Shown here in pieces: positions 32,313-38,488 of a stretch of DNA of 38,488 nt; the first letter of the stretch is position 1; every line of letters begins with the position of its first letter. Where the stretch lies: positions 1 to 38,488 of the forward strand of contig CALXYM010000019.1 in the NCBI GenBank assembly GCA_944392965.1, read 5' to 3'. The position numbers and the translations under genes were made by a program. This DNA is from an uncultured Spirochaetaceae bacterium. GTDB lineage: Bacteria; Spirochaetota; Spirochaetia; Sphaerochaetales; Sphaerochaetaceae. The notes beneath the pieces were generated by a model. That model was not told the DNA's origin. It saw only the letters and a list, made by a program, of their open reading frames with translations, and did not search any database.

Positions 32313-32833
32313 ATGTCCAAAGATGATGCAAGTCCGCCATCATACGCCTCTTTCAGCATTTCATAGCTTCGTCTGGCACTTTCTAAATTGTTAGAGGCAC
32401 TTTCAATCTCCTTCTTACTTCTTGAGAGTGCGAGATAGCTCGTCGTTATGCTCTCCTCCAGGGACTGTTCTGTAGATGCATATGTTAAATAAGCCAGCGT
32501 TTTCTGAATGCTTTTCTCCGCACTGTTCATTATCAGATCCGTTCCCAGATCCATGGAAATACCGACAGAGGCATCTACGCCTGTTCCGAAAGTCCTGTCT
32601 ATCGCACTTCCAGAGAGCCCTACACTTCCAGAGATGGCGATGTCGAGGATATATGACGATGCCATGTTTGCATCTCTGAGAGCAATACCTAAATCGTATC
32701 TGGCCACCTCCATGTCCGTATTGTTCTCATATGCCATGGAAATCGCCTCATCAAGGGAGATCAGATTATCCATGGCAAAAAGAGAATAGGACATGACAAG
32801 CAACAAAATGAAAATAGATGCTTTCTTTTTCAT
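32304..32833 (-). pseudogene. 5' fragment of a second tolC-family gene
   Basis: About 175 codons remain: a signal peptide (MKKKASIFILLLVMSYSLFA), then MDNLISLDEAISMAYENNTD and the first TolC helices to GGLASSLDMAEA, parallel to the intact TolC. After that the frame enters the RND fragment out of phase and stops at 32195. AGGAGTACTC before the ATG keeps a good ribosome binding site, so a truncated, secreted protein could still be made. Everything from the middle of tolC to the last ~90 codons of the RND gene has been lost. Confidence 0.9.
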
Positions 32834-33166
32834 GAGTACTCCTATAACTGCTTTTTACCAATTAGCATCTTATCTACCTTGGAAATGTGTTGGAGACTTC
32901 TATATTTAATTAGGTTTCTAAGTGATTCTCAGTATTTATGTGAGATTCAAATTCTCTTGATATTAGCACTATAAAAGAGTCCAAAAATATTAGGAACTGA
33001 AGTATTTTTGTGTATATTTCGCTTGATCCTCTGAAACACAGGGAAAAACAAAAAATAAAAATTTTATTTAACTTAAACATTACACTTTCTACACTTTATA
33101 CTTCATCCACATTCTTTTTCCCATTAAAAATCACCCATTCTTCCCCTATTTTCCCGTCGAGGAAGT
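32834..33166 (+). promoter_or_regulatory. AT-rich intergenic region and leader of porin 2
   Basis: No gene is supported in these 333 bases. Near the end a TATACT-like -10 around 33100 may drive porin 2, with only a weak -35. The leader ends with TTTTCCCGTCGAGGAAGT, as in porin 1. The left end contains the ribosome binding site and probable promoter of the tolC fragment on the other strand. Confidence 0.35.
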
Positions 33167-34207
33167 ATGAAAAAAATACTTACAATTCTCGCAGTTGCAC
33201 TTCTAGCATGTACAACTGTATTCGCAGCAGTCAACTTCTCCGGAAGCTCCACCATCGGTTATCAGATCAACTATGACAATGACCAGTGGCAGCAGCTCTT
33301 CTATGGAGATGATGGCGATGATACAGATCCAAACACTCTCAATCTTAGCATTTCTGACGACAATGGTATCTGGTCAGTAGGATTCAGAGCTGGTATCCAG
33401 AGCAGTGCAAACAAAGGTGCTACACTTGGAGATACAGGAAGCATGGGTGGAAACGTTACAATCGACTTTGCAAAGCTCATCGGTCTTGAGGACTGGACGC
33501 TCAATGCAGGTATGATCGGTAACGACAGATATACAACTCTCAGAGCATATTCAAACCAGTCTGGTAAAAACTTCGATCGTATCAGAACTGCAGGTAACAG
33601 CTATGTAGCATGGCTCGGTGTTGGTTACGGTGGATATGTACAGGCTCAGGTAGCTGTTGATCCAGGCCTCAATGGTGGAAATGATGACAATATCGTAACA
33701 ACATCAGATGTTCTCGCATCAGCTCTTGTTACTCCGCTCAGCGGACTTGAGGTTTCTGTTGACTATGCATGGAAGGGTGAAGCAGACGGCAAGTTCGGTG
33801 CAGCAGTAGATGCAAACATTGCAACTCTTGCAGGACTTGATTTCGATCTCGGCGTATCTGCAGCATATGTTATGGATATCAATGCTGAAAAGCATCAGGT
33901 AGCAGCAACCGTTTATGGTGGCGTTGACGTAGTTGATCTCGCAGTTGAATATGCATACACGTTCGATGCAGCACACTACCTCTATGTTGGAGCAAACCTC
34001 AACGTAGTAGAGAACATGCTTCTCGATGTATACTTCGGAGCTAACGATGTCACAGATTTCGCTAACCAGTACTTCGTTGGAGGAGACATCGGTTATACAA
34101 TCTCTGGTATGACATTCAAACTCGGTGTTGAGTACGCAGCAGCTGGTTCTTACAACTACGATCTCAGCGGACTCAACATTGTTCCAAGCGTATCCTTCTC
34201 TTGGTAA
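33167..34207 (+). CDS. Outer-membrane porin-like protein 2
   Basis: The 346-residue precursor has a signal peptide (MKKILTILAVALLACTTVFA, cut before AVNFSG), beta-strand-rich sequence and an aromatic end (PSVSFSW). It is almost identical to porin 3 in DNA as well as protein, except for a shorter loop after GFRAGIQSSANKG and a few segments. Like porin 1 it carries the FYGDDGDD and NFDRIRT motifs. Codon use is highly biased (many GCA, GTT and CTC), as for a strongly expressed gene. ATG 33167 follows GAGGAAGT, and a terminator follows. Channel function is inferred. Confidence 0.85.
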   Translation: MKKILTILAVALLACTTVFAAVNFSGSSTIGYQINYDNDQWQQLFYGDDGDDTDPNTLNLSISDDNGIWSVGFRAGIQSSANKGATLGDTGSMGGNVTIDFAKLIGLEDWTLNAGMIGNDRYTTLRAYSNQSGKNFDRIRTAGNSYVAWLGVGYGGYVQAQVAVDPGLNGGNDDNIVTTSDVLASALVTPLSGLEVSVDYAWKGEADGKFGAAVDANIATLAGLDFDLGVSAAYVMDINAEKHQVAATVYGGVDVVDLAVEYAYTFDAAHYLYVGANLNVVENMLLDVYFGANDVTDFANQYFVGGDIGYTISGMTFKLGVEYAAAGSYNYDLSGLNIVPSVSFSW

Positions 34208-34233
34208 TCTAAAGATACAAGACAAGTACCTAT

Positions 34234-34260
34234 CCCCTCGCTCTCGGCGAGGGGCTTTTT
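34234..34260 (+). terminator. Intrinsic terminator after porin 2
   Basis: Stem CCCCTCGC / GCGAGGGG with a five-base loop, then CTTTTT. It is the same design as the terminators of porins 1 and 3. Confidence 0.9.
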
Positions 34261-34343
34261 GATGAATTGTATAAGAAAACAATAATTTACAGACATTGAA
34301 CAGTTAATATTATTTAATTCGTACTTATATGAATACAAATGAT

Positions 34344-35714
34344 TTACAATTCCGCGTATAAATCTTCTCCTGAGAGCTGTTCAATACCATCAATTTTACT
34401 TTCAAATCCCGATATGGATACAAAACCAATTTTTCCAATATTGATTCCTTCTATTCTGTTAATCTGTTCTATTTCCTCTTTTATCTGTTTGTTTGAAAGT
34501 TTTGATTCCAGATATTTAACCTCATAAATATCATAGGAATCTTTTCTTTTTATTACACAATCAAATTCGCCATTCATTTTTCTTATTTTATCATCATACC
34601 AATATGTTCCTATATCAAGAACATCTCCTAACAATCCTTTTTGCGCTTTTCGACTGAAATAGGATCTTGCAATACTTTCAGTCCTGTAACTTATAAACGT
34701 ATTTATACTTTGTGCAATATAATTGTTATAGAAAGTCTCAGGACCGAGCCGTTTTATCTCTTCAGAATTGGTAAATACATAAGCATAATAAAAACGTACA
34801 AGGTTGCTGCTGATTGAATAAAAGGTTTTTCTTTTGTCATCTTTTGCATTTATAGGCTTCTCTTTTTCTATAACATCGATATTCAAAAGGATGTTCAACT
34901 GCCTATTGAGATTCTTCTCTTCAACTCCTTTCAGCTGGTCAAATATCTCGGAAAAACGCAATTTCCTGTTTTTGATGACATCAAGAACAGCATTAGCAGC
35001 TTGTGCTTTCCTTAATTCACTGAATAACACGTACTCCATATAAAATTTCAATGGAGCATTGTTTCCAAGAATTAATGTCTTTATATTTTCTTTTAAACTC
35101 TTTTTTGAATTAATTAAGGATAACGCATTAGGACTTCCTCCAAACACACTATAAAAAGCAATCTTATCTCTTGCTGAAAGTTCAGGATAGAAGGAAGAAG
35201 CATCGAAGTAATCCATTTCTTTTAGATGAAGAATAAGTTGGAACCTATTGAAAAGGGGATTATCTTTTTCTAATAGTTCTTTCATATCCAAAACATAAGA
35301 ACCCGATAATATGATTTTTATACCAGATCCCTTTAGAGAATCGATAACACTTTGCATATAGGAGTCCAGATTACCTTTTGCAAAGTTCCTTTTTAAATAT
35401 TGATATTCATCAAGGATAACTATGAAAGATCTATTAAAGAGTTTTAAGTTCTCAAAAAAAGATATGATGTCATCTGAGCTTAATAGAGGTAATCCAAGCT
35501 GTCTACTAGCCTTTCTTGTCAGCTGGAATATATTTTCCTCAATTGGAGAATCCAAGGATTCGAAATAGAGAACATTAGGAGAGTTTTTTACAGCTTCCAA
35601 GATAAGCGACGATTTTCCAATCTGTCGTACTCCATAAATCATGGCTGCAGTAGCTGTTGTTGATTCTAAAAAATTCTTGAGTTCGTTTAATTCTTTCTCT
35701 CTCTGTAAAAACAT
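34344..35714 (-). CDS. AAA-type ATPase with C-terminal DUF234-like nuclease-fold domain
   Basis: The 456-residue protein begins FLQREKELNEL and has Walker A YGVRQIGKSSLI (about residue 30), Walker B VILDEYQYL (about 100) and sensor region IILSGSYVLDM, as in the archaeal-type ATPase family. A helical/winged-helix middle follows. The C-terminal ~100 residues have GEFDCVIKRKDSYDIYEVKY, the D-x(n)-E-x-K pattern of PD-(D/E)XK nucleases found in DUF234. The biological role of this family is unknown. AGGAG precedes the ATG, with a promoter just upstream. It is AT-rich compared with its neighbours and sits between two nearly identical porin genes on the other strand, so it was probably acquired. Confidence 0.88.
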   Translation of the reverse strand: MFLQREKELNELKNFLESTTATAAMIYGVRQIGKSSLILEAVKNSPNVLYFESLDSPIEENIFQLTRKASRQLGLPLLSSDDIISFFENLKLFNRSFIVILDEYQYLKRNFAKGNLDSYMQSVIDSLKGSGIKIILSGSYVLDMKELLEKDNPLFNRFQLILHLKEMDYFDASSFYPELSARDKIAFYSVFGGSPNALSLINSKKSLKENIKTLILGNNAPLKFYMEYVLFSELRKAQAANAVLDVIKNRKLRFSEIFDQLKGVEEKNLNRQLNILLNIDVIEKEKPINAKDDKRKTFYSISSNLVRFYYAYVFTNSEEIKRLGPETFYNNYIAQSINTFISYRTESIARSYFSRKAQKGLLGDVLDIGTYWYDDKIRKMNGEFDCVIKRKDSYDIYEVKYLESKLSNKQIKEEIEQINRIEGINIGKIGFVSISGFESKIDGIEQLSGEDLYAEL

Positions 35715-35733
35715 ATCCGATGCTCCTAATGTA

Positions 35734-35766
35734 ATTCTATTTTAGGATAGTCTATTTGTAAATAGA
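35734..35766 (-). promoter_or_regulatory. Promoter and inverted-repeat operator of the ATPase gene
   Basis: On the minus strand TTTACA (35757-35762), exactly 17 bp, TAGAAT (35734-35739). The inverted repeat TCTATTT-GT-AAATAGA (35751-35766) covers the -35 box and is a good operator candidate. Confidence 0.6.
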
Positions 35767-35931
35767 TTATTTTAATCCATGATCATATATTTCGCCTCTG
35801 TAGTGTGATTCTGTCCCAGATATCTTATTTGATAGGATTTCATACACTCAATTACTGCACTCTTATCTTCATTAGGAGTGGAAAAACATGGAAAAACAAT
35901 TGTTTTAAGCATATTTTCTCGGCGAGGAAGT

Positions 35932-37038
35932 ATGAAAAAAATACTTACAATTCTCGCAGTTGCACTTCTAGCATGTACAACTGTATTCGCAGCAGTCAAC
36001 TTCTCCGGAAGCTCCACCATCGGTTATCAGATCAACTATGATGCTGATAAATGGTCACAGCTCTTCTATGGAGATGATGGCGATGATACAAACCCGAACT
36101 CTCTTAATCTTACTATTTCCGATGACAACGGTATCTGGTCTGTTGGTTTTAGAGCTGGACTTACAGCTAGTGAATCAATAACGGTAGACCATGATCCAAA
36201 CATTGATACCGATGATGAAACAGTTGATACTGGTAGTGATGCTCAGGGTGCAACAATCGGAGATTCTGGAAGCATGGGTGGAAACGTTACAATCGACTTT
36301 GCAAAGCTCATCGGTCTTGAGGACTGGACTCTCAATGCAGGAATGATCGGTAACGACAGATATACAACTCTCAGAGCATATTCAAACCAGTCTGGTAACA
36401 GTTTCGATCGTATCAGAACTGCAGCTAACAGCTATGTAGCATGGGTCGGTGTTGGTTATGGTGGATTTGTTCAGGCTCAGGTCGCTGTTGATCCTGGTCT
36501 CAATGGTGGAAATGACGATAATATTGTTACAACATCAGATATTCTCGCATCAGCTCTTGTTACTCCGCTCAGCGGACTTGAGGTTTCTGTTGATTATGCA
36601 TGGAAGGGTGAAGCAAAAGGTAAGTTCGGTGCTGCAGTAGATGCAAACATCGGAACTCTTGCAGGACTTGATTTCGATCTCGGAGTATCTGCAGCATATG
36701 TTATGGATATCAATGCTGAAAAGCATCAGGTAGCAGCAACCGTTTATGGTGGTGTTGACGTAGTTGATCTCGCAGTTGAATATGCATACACGTTCAAGGC
36801 AGCACACTACCTCTATGTTGGAGCAAACCTCAACGTAGTAGAGAACATGCTTCTCGACGTATACTTCGGAGCTAACGATGTTACAGATTTCGCTAATCAG
36901 TTCTTCGTTGGCGGAGACATCGGTTATACAATCTCTGGTATGACATTCAAGCTCGGTGTTGAGTACGCAGCAGCTGATTCTTACAACTACGATCTCAGCG
37001 GACTCAATATTGTTCCAAGCGTATCCTTCTCTTGGTAA
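35932..37038 (+). CDS. Outer-membrane porin-like protein 3
   Basis: The 368-residue precursor has the same signal peptide as porin 2; the first ~110 bases of the two genes are identical. It differs mainly by a 22-residue longer acidic loop (ESITVDHDPNIDTDDETVD region), probably exposed on the cell surface, and by scattered substitutions such as SGNSFDR for SGKNFDR. It ends PSVSFSW. ATG 35932 after GCGAGGAAGT is chosen; the frame is open upstream to 35878, but that is leader sequence. It appears to be a recent duplicate of porin 2, with the ATPase gene lying between the two. Confidence 0.86.
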   Translation: MKKILTILAVALLACTTVFAAVNFSGSSTIGYQINYDADKWSQLFYGDDGDDTNPNSLNLTISDDNGIWSVGFRAGLTASESITVDHDPNIDTDDETVDTGSDAQGATIGDSGSMGGNVTIDFAKLIGLEDWTLNAGMIGNDRYTTLRAYSNQSGNSFDRIRTAANSYVAWVGVGYGGFVQAQVAVDPGLNGGNDDNIVTTSDILASALVTPLSGLEVSVDYAWKGEAKGKFGAAVDANIGTLAGLDFDLGVSAAYVMDINAEKHQVAATVYGGVDVVDLAVEYAYTFKAAHYLYVGANLNVVENMLLDVYFGANDVTDFANQFFVGGDIGYTISGMTFKLGVEYAAADSYNYDLSGLNIVPSVSFSW

Positions 37039-37064
37039 TCGGAAGATACAGGACAAGTACCTAT

Positions 37065-37092
37065 CCCCTCGCTCTTGGCGGGGGGCTTTCTT
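37065..37092 (+). terminator. Intrinsic terminator after porin 3
   Basis: Stem CCCCTCGC / GCGGGGGG with one G-T pair, then CTTTCTT. It is a slightly decayed copy of the porin 2 terminator. Confidence 0.8.
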
Positions 37093-37221
37093 ATCTCCGA
37101 TATCAATTTGTATAGATTGAATACTTTATTAATTCTCAGAGACTTGCTATTTTTCTTTTTATTTTTGATACTTTCAATTCTTTTTATGAATCGAATAGAG
37201 AGATTGAAGCCATAAAATGAC

Positions 37222-37250
37222 TTGAATCCTGCTTAATTCAATTCTATAGT
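37222..37250 (+). promoter_or_regulatory. Promoter of the Fic gene
   Basis: TTGAAT (37222-37227), exactly 17 bp, TATAGT (37245-37250). Transcription would begin about 37257, which is the A of an ATG in the Fic frame, so the mRNA may be leaderless. Confidence 0.6.
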
Positions 37251-37256
37251 ATGACT

Positions 37257-38357
37257 ATGAATCAGATGTTCTACATATGGCAGAGAAAGGATTGGCCTCA
37301 TTTCACATGGAATATGGAAAAGCTATTACCTCTTATCTATGATACTACAAGAAAAATAGCTTTCTTTCTTGGAAAGGTATCTTCTCTTGACAACTCTCTG
37401 CAACAGCATACATTTGCAGAGGCTCTTGAGGATGAGATTATCTCCTCTAGTTCTATAGAGAATATCATATTGGATAGAGATTCCGTGCGCTCATCCCTCC
37501 TTGCACGTCTAGGAGTAGAAGATGCAGGATTAAAGCATTCTGATAGATCAGCAGAAGGTGCTATAAATATAGTTCTTGATGCTGTCACGAACTGTGATTC
37601 TCCACTAACAAAAGAAAGACTGTTCGGCTGGCATGTGGAACTTTTTCCTTCTGGAATGAGTGAGGGAAGAAGAATCATCACAGGAAACTGGAGACAGGGA
37701 TCGATGTTTGTTGTATCCGGAGAGATGGGAAAAGAAATAATTCATTATGAAGCACCTCCTGCGGACAGAATTGATGAGGAGATTGACAAGTTCTTACAAT
37801 TCATAAATGAGGATGATGAGGTAAATCCTCTGATAAAAGCGGCTGTAGCACATGTATGGTTCGTGACAATACATCCGTTTGCAGATGGTAACGGAAGAAC
37901 AGCACGTACGATAACAGAGATGCTTCTTGCCAGGGCCGATGGCACATCCCATAGATATTACAGCCTATCATCAGAAATAATGAATAGCAGGAAAGAATAT
38001 TATGCTGTACTGGAATACACACAGAAGAATACGATGGATATTACAAGGTTCATCGAGTACTTTTTAAAAGCGATCCAGAATGCTGTGGGGACATCGGAGA
38101 GAAAACTTCAAAGCACATTGGAGAAAACAAAATTTTGGGATTCAATCAGAACATACCCATTAAACGAAAGGCAGATGAAAATAATAAACATGTTAGAAGA
38201 TGGTTTTGAAAGTAAGCTCACGACAAAGAAATGGGAGAAGATAAATAAATGTTCCCACTCCACAGCACTCAGGGATATAAAAGATCTTATTGATAAGGGT
38301 ATACTAATCGAAGATGGAGGTAATTCCAAAAACACTGGTTATATGCTCATAAAATAG
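37257..38357 (+). CDS. Fic-domain protein (probable AMP transferase)
   Basis: The 366-residue protein begins with a DUF4172-like segment (FYIWQRKDWPHFTW). SSSSIEN (about residue 65) then fits the S/T-x-x-x-E inhibitory helix of class II Fic proteins. The Fic core has HPFADGNGRTAR (about residues 207-218), complete with catalytic His and phosphate-binding residues. The C-terminal ~60 residues look like a winged helix (RQMKIINMLE, HSTALRDIKDLIDKGIL). It should transfer AMP to target proteins; the target is unknown. Two ATGs are possible (37251 and 37257); the second matches the expected transcription start. No ribosome binding site is present. Confidence 0.9.
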   Translation: MNQMFYIWQRKDWPHFTWNMEKLLPLIYDTTRKIAFFLGKVSSLDNSLQQHTFAEALEDEIISSSSIENIILDRDSVRSSLLARLGVEDAGLKHSDRSAEGAINIVLDAVTNCDSPLTKERLFGWHVELFPSGMSEGRRIITGNWRQGSMFVVSGEMGKEIIHYEAPPADRIDEEIDKFLQFINEDDEVNPLIKAAVAHVWFVTIHPFADGNGRTARTITEMLLARADGTSHRYYSLSSEIMNSRKEYYAVLEYTQKNTMDITRFIEYFLKAIQNAVGTSERKLQSTLEKTKFWDSIRTYPLNERQMKIINMLEDGFESKLTTKKWEKINKCSHSTALRDIKDLIDKGILIEDGGNSKNTGYMLIK

Positions 38358-38488
38358 GATTAATCGCATATAAATTCGCTCATTTTTTAGGATTAATTTT
38401 ATTTTTTTTCGCTGTTTTTATTTGTCCGAAGCTGTCAATAAAAAGGTTTAGGCAAGAGAAACCAAATCGTAAGGACATGAATAAGCTT

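Noticed and set aside
33719-34282. Long antisense ORF (187 codons) across porin 2, and a matching one across porin 3
   Set aside because: Its cysteine-rich, irregular translation and its presence in both copies follow from the biased codons of the porins on the other strand. There is no ribosome binding site or family resemblance.

Overview
The window looks like a chromosomal segment of a spirochaete, most likely of the Sphaerochaeta/Treponema type. This is inferred, because no rRNA or other phylogenetic marker is present. The clues are a besC-besA-besB-like (TolC, adaptor, RND) efflux operon in the Borrelia gene order, several small signal-peptide porins ending in aromatic residues, a FeoA-FeoB fusion, and a gram-negative envelope in a moderate-GC genome that uses many AGA/AGG codons.

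Positions 1-16000 are mostly housekeeping genes, usually single genes or short operons on alternating strands. In order they are: the 3' end of an outer-membrane barrel gene, a zinc-ribbon/PPOX-fold protein, an ABC-F ATPase with a possible leader peptide, a metallophosphoesterase divergent from a PAP2 phosphatase, a DEDDh exonuclease, a cysteine desulfidase-like protein, FeoAB, a NYN-domain protein, a DUF6933-like protein, a heterodimeric ABC exporter, tRNA-Arg(CCG), a nitroreductase and a YitT membrane protein. Several promoters place the -10 box only a few bases before an ATG that has no ribosome binding site, which suggests leaderless or near-leaderless mRNAs.

Positions 16100-23650 begin with a HigBA-like toxin-antitoxin pair preceded by a 34-codon ORF. 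A hexuronate operon follows (uxuA, a GntR-family regulator, uxuB), with an 18-bp palindrome over its -10 box. A divergent NagB-family gene, a lone tyrosine recombinase and a threonine-aldolase-like gene complete the region.

Positions 23700-38488 are an envelope and accessory region shaped by duplication and decay. It holds three related porins, an OmpR-type response regulator followed by the remnant of a second one, an intact tolC-adaptor-RND operon, and a scar of a second efflux operon in which the 5' part of tolC is joined to the 3' end of the RND gene at a 9-bp microhomology. A related hairpin element lies just beyond the 3' end of both the intact and the broken RND gene. An AT-rich ATPase/nuclease-like gene sits between two nearly identical porins, and a Fic-domain gene ends the window.

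I saw no CRISPR array, prophage structural genes or complete insertion sequence. The points most worth following up are the ABC-F leader ORF, the efflux-operon deletion scar with its paired hairpins, the mosaic porins, the leaderless promoters and the toxin-antitoxin leader ORF.
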